A stretch of 64,000 bases of DNA, from NCBI RefSeq assembly GCF_009687885.1, contig NZ_BLAF01000007.1, positions 186,001 to 250,000 of the forward strand, in the 5' to 3' direction. Position 1 is the stretch's first letter. Each line of letters opens with the position of its first letter. The notes below the pieces were generated by a model. It was not told the origin of the DNA. It saw only the letters and a program-made list of their open reading frames with translations, and did not search any database. The DNA comes from Acrocarpospora pleiomorpha (GTDB taxonomy: Bacteria; Actinomycetota; Actinomycetes; Streptosporangiales; Streptosporangiaceae). The position numbers were made by a program, and so were the translations under genes. Below, in pieces: positions 26,170-33,900 of this stretch.

Positions 26170-26847
26170 ATGGATTCCACCCGACGCGAGCGACCCACCG
26201 CCGACGCCGTGGGCGACCAGGGCGCGGCGGACGAGGACGCCGAGCTGTTCTGGGAGCGGCTTTACCGCACCCGGCGTACCTGGGACGCACGCGTCAACCC
26301 GCTGCTCGCCGAGACCGCCGCACCGCTGCGCCCCGGCGCCGCCCTGGATCTGGGCTGCGGCGCCGGCGGCGACGCCATCTGGCTCGCCCAGCGGGGCTGG
26401 CACGTCACCGCCGTGGACATCTCCACCACCGCGGTCGAACGGGTGCGGGAACGCGCCCGCGATCTCGGCGTCGCGGACCGGGTCGCCACCGAACGGCACG
26501 ATCTGGCCAGAAGCTTCCCGGCCGGCCAGTTCGATCTCGTCTCCGCCCAGTACTTCCACACCCCGTTCCCGTTGCTCCGCAGCCGAGTCCTGCGCACCGC
26601 CGCACGGGCCCTGCGCCCCGACGGTCTGCTGCTGATTGTCGACCACGGCTCCACCGCGCCCTGGTCGTGGAACCAGGACCCCGACATCCACTACCCCACA
26701 CCCACCGAGATCGCCGCCGAACTTGATCTCGACCCCGCGCACTGGTCCGTCCTGCGCGCCGACATGCCCCGCCGCCAGGCCACCGGACCCGCTGGTGAGA
26801 CCGCCACCGTCATCGACAACATCCTGCTCGTCCAGCGAACCGCCTGA
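26170..26847 (+). CDS. Class I SAM-dependent methyltransferase
   Basis: A 225-residue methyltransferase of the TehB/thiopurine-like group. The SAM motif is complete (ALDLGCGAGGDAIWLAQRGW), followed by the motif II acidic residue (VTAVDIST) and FDLVSAQYFHTPFP. Such enzymes often detoxify small electrophiles or metalloids; the substrate is unknown. The ATG at 26170 has AAGGGG upstream. It is followed after 29 bases by a DinB-like gene, likely co-transcribed, and is divergent from the XRE-cupin regulator. Confidence 0.85.
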   Translation: MDSTRRERPTADAVGDQGAADEDAELFWERLYRTRRTWDARVNPLLAETAAPLRPGAALDLGCGAGGDAIWLAQRGWHVTAVDISTTAVERVRERARDLGVADRVATERHDLARSFPAGQFDLVSAQYFHTPFPLLRSRVLRTAARALRPDGLLLIVDHGSTAPWSWNQDPDIHYPTPTEIAAELDLDPAHWSVLRADMPRRQATGPAGETATVIDNILLVQRTA

Positions 26848-26876
26848 ACCACACGACGTTGGAACGGAGTGACTTG

Positions 26877-27386
26877 ATGCCAGGAAACCGCGCGCCGCGA
26901 TCCAGGACGCGGGCGAAGGACACCACGCCGCCGCGGACCGGCGCCGACGAGAAGGCCACCCTGCGGGGCTTCCTCGACTATCTGCGGAACGCGGTCGCGG
27001 ACAAGGTCGCGGGCGTGCCGGAACCGCAGGTCCGAACGGGCGGGGTGCCCTCGGGCACCAACCTGCTCGGGCTGCTCAAGCATCTGGCGTTCGTCGAACG
27101 GTTCTACTTCCTCGGTGAAGATGCCGGCGACTGGCGCACGACCATGCGGCCGTCAGCGGAGGACACCGTCGACGACGTGCTCGCCGACTACCGGAAGACC
27201 GTCGAGCGAGCGAACCAGGTCATCGACGCCTGCCCGGATCTGGCCCTTCCCGCGCCACGAGCCCCGCGCCCAGGGCCGGCGCCATCGATGCGATGGGTCC
27301 TGGTGCACATGATTGAAGAGACCGGCCGCCACGCCGGCCACGCCGACATCCTCCGCGAGCAGATCGACGGATCCACCGGCCGCTGA
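26877..27386 (+). CDS. DinB-like (DUF664) four-helix protein
   Basis: A 169-residue protein of the DinB/mycothiol-dependent maleylpyruvate isomerase-like superfamily. His residues of the metal site are visible in LLKHLAFVERFYF and in the late HMIEETGRHAGHADILRE. In actinomycetes these proteins are often thiol transferases using mycothiol. It probably works with the preceding methyltransferase. The ATG at 26877 follows a GGAACGGAG stretch; a TTG at 26859 is less likely. Confidence 0.85.
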   Translation: MPGNRAPRSRTRAKDTTPPRTGADEKATLRGFLDYLRNAVADKVAGVPEPQVRTGGVPSGTNLLGLLKHLAFVERFYFLGEDAGDWRTTMRPSAEDTVDDVLADYRKTVERANQVIDACPDLALPAPRAPRPGPAPSMRWVLVHMIEETGRHAGHADILREQIDGSTGR

Positions 27387-27616
27387 CAAGCCGGCTACCG
27401 GCGCGCTGGGCCGCCTCGTGATCGGTGCGGCCAGGGATGGGTGATGACAGTCCCCTACCGGGGCACCTACCCCGCCTCACCCAGGGACTGGCCTACCGAG
27501 TAGGCGGAACGGGACCGGTTCGATGGTTCGCGCATTCCCCCGCGGGGTTCCCTGTTATCCAAAGTCAGGTTCCGGACATAGACAGGTGTCGGCCTGAGAG
27601 GGAGAGCGAGGGCGGG

Positions 27617-28180
27617 ATGCCGGAGCACGTGGCAAGGTTCACGAGGCTTTTCGACGCCTGCTACGAGCGTGTGCTGCGGTATGCGGCGCGCCGTGTGGAC
27701 GGCGACTCTGCAGCTGATGTCGCAGCGGAGACCTTCGTGGTGGCTTGGCGGAAGATCGGAGATCTCCCCGCACGCGATGACGAAGCGCTGCCGTGGCTCT
27801 ACGGCATTGCTCGCCGGGTTGTGGCCAATGAGCAGCGCCGGGGGCGGCGTAGCCAGCGGCTGATGTCGCGCTTGATGAGCATTTCCTGGGCGGGGAGGGA
27901 CGCGGCCAGAGATCACGCTGAGGACGCGGTCGCCACTTCAGGGTTGGAGCAGGCGTTACGACGGCTATCGCCCCAAGATCAGGAAGTCCTGCGGCTCATC
28001 GGCTGGGAAGACTTGTCGATCTCGCACGCCGCCCTGGTCCTGGAGTGCTCGCCCGCGACCATGGCGGTCCGCGCGCAACGGGCGCGACAACGGTTTCTGG
28101 CCGTTCTCGGTGATCTCAAGGTGGAGACGTCCGTGGGCGCGGCGGACGTGCCGTCAGCCGTGAAGGAGGGGAAGTCATGA
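27617..28180 (+). CDS. ECF-subfamily RNA polymerase sigma factor
   Basis: A 187-residue sigma factor. Region 2 is FTRLFDACYERVLRYAARRV through ADVAAETFVVAWRK. Region 4 contains LSPQDQEVLRLIGWEDLSIS and the HTH helix CSPATMAVRAQRARQRF. The ATG at 27617 is preceded by a purine-rich site. Its stop overlaps the next start (ATGA), so it is coupled to a membrane-anchored CU044_5270 protein, the usual partner and presumed anti-sigma or sensor. The upstream gap (27387-27616) holds small hairpins, for example GCCTAC/GTAGGC at 27491-27505, and no gene. Confidence 0.9.
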   Translation: MPEHVARFTRLFDACYERVLRYAARRVDGDSAADVAAETFVVAWRKIGDLPARDDEALPWLYGIARRVVANEQRRGRRSQRLMSRLMSISWAGRDAARDHAEDAVATSGLEQALRRLSPQDQEVLRLIGWEDLSISHAALVLECSPATMAVRAQRARQRFLAVLGDLKVETSVGAADVPSAVKEGKS

Positions 28181-29253
28181 TGACGGAGTTCGACGATGTG
28201 AAACGCCTCATGGCGCAGTTCGATCCGGCGCCGGGGGCGAGGTTCGCTGGTGCGGCCCGGCGCCCGCAGGCGCGGGACCTCTTACTTCGGATCCTGGAAT
28301 CTCCCCGCGATGTTCCCGCGGCCTCCAACCTGCCTCGGCGGCGGGTGCTCGGCTTGGCGGGGGCTGCGGCGCTGGTGTCGGTTGCGGGGGTCACCACGTA
28401 CTTGTCCGCCGATCGAACGGGTGTCTCCCGGATCCCCACCGTTGCGATGCTCCGCTACAACCTGGTGAATGGGAGGGGCGACATGCAGGGTGCGCCACCG
28501 GCCGCGCGTGCGGTCTTGCTGAAGCTCGCCGAGATCGCCGACCGGCAACTTGCCTCGCCCGTACCGGCTGACGCCGCGTTCAAGTACGTGAAGTTCAACG
28601 CGTGGTATCTCAATGTGGCGGTGGCTCAAGGACATACCAGCACCGCGGTGATTCCCACCGTCGTGGAGCAGTGGACGCCGGTTGCCCCCTCTGGTACGGC
28701 GCGGCGTCGTGAGCACCGGGGCGAGCCGATCATCATCGGGTACGGAAGCCCGGAGACGGCGGCCGCGGTCAGCGACAGCACCCCCCTATCCGACGAGGTC
28801 ATCTCCCAAGTCAGTCCAGCCGCGGAGAACCTGCCCCCGGACGCCGAGGACCTTCGCCAGGCCCTGCTGAGAACCGGACCTGTTCCCTCAGACATCCCCG
28901 ACGGATACCGGCTTGTTCAAGCCGTCATCGACCTGCACAGTGAGCAGGTCATTTCGCCGCGGTTGTCGGCTGCGTTGTGGCGGATGCTGTCCGGCCAGCC
29001 GCACCTGGTCTATCTGGGGGCGACCACCGACAGAGCGGGCCGCGCGGGCGAGGCGATCGCCTTCGAGGCGACGGTCGGGCTTCCCAAAAGATGGGTACTC
29101 ATCATCGATCCGACGTCAGGGCGCCTCAACTCCAGCGAGGAGATCCTGACGAAAGATCCCGGGAAACTCGATGTGACGGTTCCCGCGGTCATCGGATACA
29201 AGCTTTTCCTGCGGCAAGGCTGGACAGCGGACAACTCCGCGACAGTTCAGTGA
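28177..29253 (+). CDS. CU044_5270 family protein, ECF partner
   Basis: A 358-residue protein with a cytoplasmic N terminus (about 50 residues), one transmembrane helix near residues 55-75 (VLGLAGAAALVSVAGVTTYL) and a long extracellular domain. The architecture fits a membrane-bound anti-sigma-like or sensor protein of the preceding ECF factor. The family has no proven biochemistry. A second ECF/CU044_5270 pair occurs at 53.5-55.0 kb. The two extracellular domains share the final layout (VYLGATTDRAG against VTYLGTQTDESG). Confidence 0.85.
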   Translation: MMTEFDDVKRLMAQFDPAPGARFAGAARRPQARDLLLRILESPRDVPAASNLPRRRVLGLAGAAALVSVAGVTTYLSADRTGVSRIPTVAMLRYNLVNGRGDMQGAPPAARAVLLKLAEIADRQLASPVPADAAFKYVKFNAWYLNVAVAQGHTSTAVIPTVVEQWTPVAPSGTARRREHRGEPIIIGYGSPETAAAVSDSTPLSDEVISQVSPAAENLPPDAEDLRQALLRTGPVPSDIPDGYRLVQAVIDLHSEQVISPRLSAALWRMLSGQPHLVYLGATTDRAGRAGEAIAFEATVGLPKRWVLIIDPTSGRLNSSEEILTKDPGKLDVTVPAVIGYKLFLRQGWTADNSATVQ

Positions 29254-29362
29254 GCCCTTGAATAACAACGGGGTGATCGATGCCGTATGGCCCCCCGTCG
29301 GCAGCGCCCAACCGGGCAGCGATGCGGGCATAGGGCATACCAGGCCGCCCGGGGGCGGGACT

Positions 29363-29398
29363 GCCGGGAGATAGGGCACGGAGTGCCTACCTCCCGGC
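29363..29398. terminator. Hairpin between convergent genes
   Basis: GCCGGGAG (29363-29370) pairs with CTCCCGGC (29391-29398), and the inner bases pair further with one mismatch and one bulge. It sits between the CU044_5270 stop (29253) and the dehydrogenase stop (29414) and likely terminates both. Confidence 0.65.
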
Positions 29399-29413
29399 TG
29401 AGCCATAAATGGA

Positions 29414-30745
29414 TCAGGGGGAGCCGAGGGCGCGGTACTCCCAGCCCTCTGCGCGCCAAGCTTCCGCGTCGAGGGCGTGGCGGCCGTCCACGATCCGGCG
29501 GTTCCGGACCACCTGGGCCAGCGCAGACGGCTGGATCTCGCGGAATTCGGCCCACTCGGTGAGCAGGACGACCACGTCCGCGTCCTGGGCCACGTCCAGC
29601 GCGCTGGTGCCGTACCTCAGTTCGGGATACGCGCGGCGGGCGTTGTCGAGGGCGGCGGGGTCGTAGACGCGGACATTCGCGCCCAGGCCGTGCATCGTAC
29701 GCGCCACATCCAGGGCAGGGGCGTCGCGGATGTCATCGGAGTTGGGCTTGAAGGCCGCGCCCAGGCAGGCGATCCGCTTGCCGTCCAGCTGGCCGCCGAG
29801 GAGTTCCCTGACCAGGTCGATGGTCCGCGAGCGGCGGCGGCGGTTGATGGCGTCGACCTCGCGGAGGAAGGACACCGCCTGGCCGACGCCGATCTCCTCG
29901 GCGCGGTGGGCGAAGGCGCGGATGTCCTTGGGCAGGCAGCCGCCGCCGAAGCCGAGGCCGGGCTGGAGGAAGCGGCCGCCGATGCGGTCGTCGTAGGCGA
30001 GGGCCTTGGCCAGGTCGCGTACGTCGGCGCCGGTGGCCTCGCAGATCTCGGCCATCGCGTTGATGTAGGAGATCTTGGTGGCCAGGAAGGAGTTGGCGGC
30101 CACCTTGACGAGTTCGGCGGTGGGCAGGTCGGTGACGACGGTGGGGGTGCCCAGGTCGAGGATGGGCCGGAAGGCCTCGTGGAGGCGGTCGCGGGCCCAG
30201 TCGGAGGCGACGCCGAAGACGAGACGGTCGGGGCGCAGGGTGTCGTCGACGGCGAAGCCCTCGCGCAGGAACTCGGGGTTCCAGGCCAGTTCGACCTCGT
30301 CTCCGGCGGGGGCCAGCTCGCGGAGCATGTCGCTGAGCCGGGCGGAGGTGCCGACGGGGACGGTGGACTTGCCGACGACCAGGCAGCGGCGGGTCAGGTG
30401 GGCGGCCAGCCCGCGTACGGCGGCGTCGACATAGGTGAGGTCGCAGGCGTCGGAGCCGGGCTGCTGGGGGGTGCCGACGCAGATGAAGTGCACGTCGCCG
30501 TGGGCGGCTGCCTCCTCGTAGGAGGTGGTGAAGCGGAGCCGGCCGGATTCCATGGTCTTGGCCAGCAGTTCGGGCAGTCCGGGCTCGAAGAACGGCACCT
30601 CGCCGGACTGCAATTTCTTGATCTTGTTGGCGTCAACGTCGAGGCCGACCACCTCGTAGCCCAGTGACGCCATGCAGATGGCGTGCGTCGCCCCGAGGTA
30701 GCCGGTTCCGATGACCGTCAGCCGTGGGAGTGCGGCGTCGCTCAT
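29414..30745 (-). CDS. ugd: UDP-glucose/GDP-mannose 6-dehydrogenase family enzyme
   Basis: A 443-residue nucleotide-sugar dehydrogenase that oxidises a UDP- or GDP-hexose to the uronic acid in two NAD-dependent steps. The N-terminal motif is TVIGTGYLGATHAICMASLGY; the catalytic Cys is in GFGGGCLPKD; the C-terminal domain contains GAAFKPNSDDIRDAPAL. UDP-glucose is the commonest substrate, but GDP-mannose cannot be excluded. It is the last gene of an exopolysaccharide locus with a processive glycosyltransferase and beta-helix proteins, so it probably supplies uronic-acid donor. Confidence 0.9.
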   Translation of the reverse strand: MSDAALPRLTVIGTGYLGATHAICMASLGYEVVGLDVDANKIKKLQSGEVPFFEPGLPELLAKTMESGRLRFTTSYEEAAAHGDVHFICVGTPQQPGSDACDLTYVDAAVRGLAAHLTRRCLVVGKSTVPVGTSARLSDMLRELAPAGDEVELAWNPEFLREGFAVDDTLRPDRLVFGVASDWARDRLHEAFRPILDLGTPTVVTDLPTAELVKVAANSFLATKISYINAMAEICEATGADVRDLAKALAYDDRIGGRFLQPGLGFGGGCLPKDIRAFAHRAEEIGVGQAVSFLREVDAINRRRRSRTIDLVRELLGGQLDGKRIACLGAAFKPNSDDIRDAPALDVARTMHGLGANVRVYDPAALDNARRAYPELRYGTSALDVAQDADVVVLLTEWAEFREIQPSALAQVVRNRRIVDGRHALDAEAWRAEGWEYRALGSP

Positions 30746-30783
30746 GTCTGTACTTTCCTTTCGCGTGTGGTTGAGCTCGGTGC

Positions 30784-31959
30784 TCAGGAACAGCTGCCCT
30801 TTTTGACGAGCGCGCCGCCGGTGACCTTGTTGTCGCATTCGATCGTGTTTCCGCCGACAGTGTCGTTGACGCCGTATCCGCCGGAGTTGCCCAGATCGAT
30901 GATGTTGGCGCGGAACGTGTTGCCGGTGCCCCAACCGTCCACGATCTTGTGGGTCTGGAAGCCGTCCGCGTTGGTGTTGCTGCCGGTGTTGGCCTCGATG
31001 ACGTAGCCGTTGCCCTTGACGTCGACCCAGGAGTCGTTGTGCTTGGAGCCGCCGAGGACGGAGCCGTCGAAGATGTTGCCGACGATGCGGCCGTCGGAGG
31101 TGCCTTCCTTGATGTCGATCGCCTCGGCGGTGGCCCTGATGACGTTGCCGCGCACGAGGTTGCGGTCGCTGCGGTCCATCTGGCCGCCGGAGAAGGTCGC
31201 CCAGTTGCTCTCGGCGGTGCCCAGGTAGACGCCCTCGCCGAACTTCTCCCGGCGCAGGCCGGTGGCGTAGATCATGTTGTACTGGACGATGTTGTCGCTG
31301 CTGAAGTTGCGCAGGTGGATGGCTTCGTCGCCGATGTGGTGCACGGTCAGGCCCTGGATGATCGTGTGGCTGGTCTTGTCGGCCATCACGCCCTTCTGGC
31401 TGTTGCGGACCGTGAAGCCGATGAGCCGCCAGTGGCTGACCTCGTTGAGGTGGAAGGCGTAGCCCTTCTTGACGCCGCCGCCGTCGATGATCGCCTCGGG
31501 CGAGCCGCAGACGAAGATGGGGTCGTCTTCGGTGCCGGAGATCGTGGCCACGAAGCGGCCCGCGTACACGCCGGGCTCCAGCTTGATCACGGCGCCGGGT
31601 TCGGCTGCCTCGAGCGCCTCGGCGAGGCCGGCGGCGTCGGTGACGGTGACCGTGGCCTCCGGGCAGTCGATCGTTCCGTCACCGGTGGGGACGGCGATGG
31701 CGGGGGGCTGTTGCAGGGCGGTGAACGGTTCCACGTCGTCCTCCTCTTCTTCCACCTGCGATTCTGGCGATTCCTGTGTTTCCTGGGACGTTTGGGAGGA
31801 GTCGGTCGTTCCACCGGCTTGCGGATGAATGTCCTCGACTCGCATGCTCGGCTCGCTGGAGCCGCCGAAAATCCCGCGGATCAGCACCACGATGATCACC
31901 GTGATGACGGCCCCGGCCAGCATTCCCACCAGGGTCTTTCTGTCGATGTCCAAGCGCAT
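30784..31959 (-). CDS. Membrane-anchored right-handed beta-helix protein
   Basis: A 391-residue protein with an N-terminal transmembrane anchor (about 10-30, LVGMLAGAVITVIIVVLIRG), an acidic Ser/Gln/Glu-rich linker (40-80) and a parallel beta-helix (about 100-385) with repeated turns such as GVMADKTSHTIIQGLTVHHI. It resembles pectate-lyase or alginate-epimerase superfamily folds, chondroitinase-B-like turns included, but I cannot assign catalytic residues. AAGGAG precedes the ATG at 31959. It follows the next beta-helix gene by three bases, so the operon continues into it; it is followed by the sugar dehydrogenase. Confidence 0.82.
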   Translation of the reverse strand: MRLDIDRKTLVGMLAGAVITVIIVVLIRGIFGGSSEPSMRVEDIHPQAGGTTDSSQTSQETQESPESQVEEEEDDVEPFTALQQPPAIAVPTGDGTIDCPEATVTVTDAAGLAEALEAAEPGAVIKLEPGVYAGRFVATISGTEDDPIFVCGSPEAIIDGGGVKKGYAFHLNEVSHWRLIGFTVRNSQKGVMADKTSHTIIQGLTVHHIGDEAIHLRNFSSDNIVQYNMIYATGLRREKFGEGVYLGTAESNWATFSGGQMDRSDRNLVRGNVIRATAEAIDIKEGTSDGRIVGNIFDGSVLGGSKHNDSWVDVKGNGYVIEANTGSNTNADGFQTHKIVDGWGTGNTFRANIIDLGNSGGYGVNDTVGGNTIECDNKVTGGALVKKGSCS

Positions 31960-31962
31960 CGC

Positions 31963-33900
31963 TCAGCTCCTTCCCGCCGGAGTGGGGGCGGCGGCGGTCT
32001 TCAGGGCCCGCGCCGGCCGCTCCTCCAGCAGTGTCTGCTTCTCGTACGGATGGACGATTCTGCGGCCGACCCGCGGGCCGTCACCGCGCATGGCGCGGAG
32101 CGCTGAGATCACGATCAGCGCGATCACGCTGAACCAGATGAGGTTCATCGGTTTGGCGATCCGCTTCACCATGGTCCAGAACCCGGCCGTGTCCTGCCAG
32201 CCGTCGACATTGTTGGACGTGGGGGTCTCGATGCCCTTCGCCCGGCTGATGTCGATGGCGCTGCGGCCCGCGCCGCCCAGGGTGTTGCCAGTGATCTTGG
32301 TGCCGTCAGCTTTGCCCAGCAGGGAGATCGCGTGCAGGTTCGCGGATTGCACCGTGTTTCCTGAGATGGTGGCCTCGGCGTCCCTGAGGAAAATCGCGGT
32401 CTGGGTGTCCCTGACGATGTTGCCGCTGACCCGGGCCCCGCGCACCCCGTCGCGGAGCGCGATCCCCTGGATGCGCTGGCCGGTGAGCCGGTTGCCGGAG
32501 ACCTGCACCCCGGTGGCGTCCTTGCTCACCACGATGCCCATCTCCCCGCCGATCACCTCGCTGGTCTGTACGGCCAGCTTGACCCCGCCCTGGATCTCCA
32601 CACCGTAGTGCCCGTTCTCCCGGGCCACGCTGCTGGTCACCGAGCTGCCGCCGAAGCTGCGCAGCGACTCCCCCGACGCCGACGGCCCCCGGGCCAGCGG
32701 CAGGCCGCTGATGGTGAAGCCGTTGCCGGCGTTGTGCTCGGCCGTGGATCCGGTGATCGTGACGTTCTGGGTGCCCCGGGACAGCACGAACCCGTCGCCT
32801 CTGCTGTTGCTCACGGTGGTGTTCTCGATGGTGGCGTTGCGGGCGAACCGGTGCAGCAGCACCCCGTCGACCAGGCTGCCGCTCACCCTGACGTTGGTGA
32901 TCCTGGTCTCGTTGGAGGCCGTGATGAAGATCCCGTACGCGTTGCCGGTGATCGTGGTGTCGGTGATGTCGCCGGTGACCAGGTTGGCCTCCGGCAGCTC
33001 GAAGGTGGCCTTCCCGCCGCCCGCGCCGTTGGTGACCACGACCTCGGCGTCGCCGCCGCCGCTCGGCACGAGCTGGCCGTTGGGCATGAGCACCATCGGC
33101 TGCCGCTCCCCCGAGGCGGTGGGTTTGGGCGTGGGCGAGATCGTGGGGGTGGCGGTGCCCGGGGCGGCGGCGGGGGGAAGGAGCCGCTTGGCGGTCTGGC
33201 TGGGCCGGTCGCTGCCGGTCATGGCCACCCCGCCGGTCGGGCCGCTCCAGAAGCCGAGGTTCTCGACCATCGTGTGGCTCATCTTGAGCTCGCCGCCGAC
33301 CGCGCGCAGGTAGGCCCGCCCGTCGGCGACCTTGGTGTCCACCGTCCTGGTGTGGGAGTCCCAGCTCTGGAGCCGGACCGGGTTCTGCGCCGACCCGTTG
33401 ATGCGCACGCTGGCGCCGAAGCTCACGATCGACACGAAGGTGCCGGGCTCGCTGCGCATCCGGATCACCAGCGGCCCGGTCGCGTTCTGGAGCACCAGTT
33501 TGGCGCCGGGGCCGAGAAACACGTTGATGCCCAGCACGTACGAATTGTCGTCCTGTTTCTGGAACTCCTCGCCGCCCAGCTTCTCCAGGTCCGCCACCCG
33601 GTACGGCTCACGCCGCTGCGGCAGCACCAGCGTCCGGCCGTTGGCCGAACTGGAGATGTGCGGCACCCGGGCGGCCGCGGCGGCCGGACCGCCCCGCGCC
33701 ATCGCTGAGGACAGCGTGGCCCGCGTCTGCATGATCCGCAAATCCTCCTGGTCGACCAGGGTCGACTGCTGCTGCGCGTCCGCCGCGGACACCTCGTTGA
33801 CGCCCGGCGTCGGCGGCGGGCGGTCGATCCAGGACAGGTACGCCCAGGTGCCGACCGCGGACAGGGTCAGCGCCACGAGGATGAGAAAAAGGCGCTTCAT
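31963..33900 (-). CDS. Double-anchored right-handed beta-helix surface protein
   Basis: A 645-residue protein. It has an N-terminal hydrophobic segment (MKRLFLILVALTLSAVGTWAY), an extracellular N-domain, a Pro/Thr-rich linker near residue 250, a parallel beta-helix of NosD-like repeats (about 290-560) and a C-terminal transmembrane helix (LIWFSVIALIVISAL) with a basic tail (HPYEKQTLLEERP). Residues 40-560 are closely paralogous to the upstream gene (ATIENTTVSNSRGDGFVLSR against ATIENTDVIGSGGDGFVLSR). The ATG at 33900 overlaps the upstream stop by four bases. Likely polysaccharide modification or export at the cell surface. Confidence 0.82.
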   Translation of the reverse strand: MKRLFLILVALTLSAVGTWAYLSWIDRPPPTPGVNEVSAADAQQQSTLVDQEDLRIMQTRATLSSAMARGGPAAAAARVPHISSSANGRTLVLPQRREPYRVADLEKLGGEEFQKQDDNSYVLGINVFLGPGAKLVLQNATGPLVIRMRSEPGTFVSIVSFGASVRINGSAQNPVRLQSWDSHTRTVDTKVADGRAYLRAVGGELKMSHTMVENLGFWSGPTGGVAMTGSDRPSQTAKRLLPPAAAPGTATPTISPTPKPTASGERQPMVLMPNGQLVPSGGGDAEVVVTNGAGGGKATFELPEANLVTGDITDTTITGNAYGIFITASNETRITNVRVSGSLVDGVLLHRFARNATIENTTVSNSRGDGFVLSRGTQNVTITGSTAEHNAGNGFTISGLPLARGPSASGESLRSFGGSSVTSSVARENGHYGVEIQGGVKLAVQTSEVIGGEMGIVVSKDATGVQVSGNRLTGQRIQGIALRDGVRGARVSGNIVRDTQTAIFLRDAEATISGNTVQSANLHAISLLGKADGTKITGNTLGGAGRSAIDISRAKGIETPTSNNVDGWQDTAGFWTMVKRIAKPMNLIWFSVIALIVISALRAMRGDGPRVGRRIVHPYEKQTLLEERPARALKTAAAPTPAGRS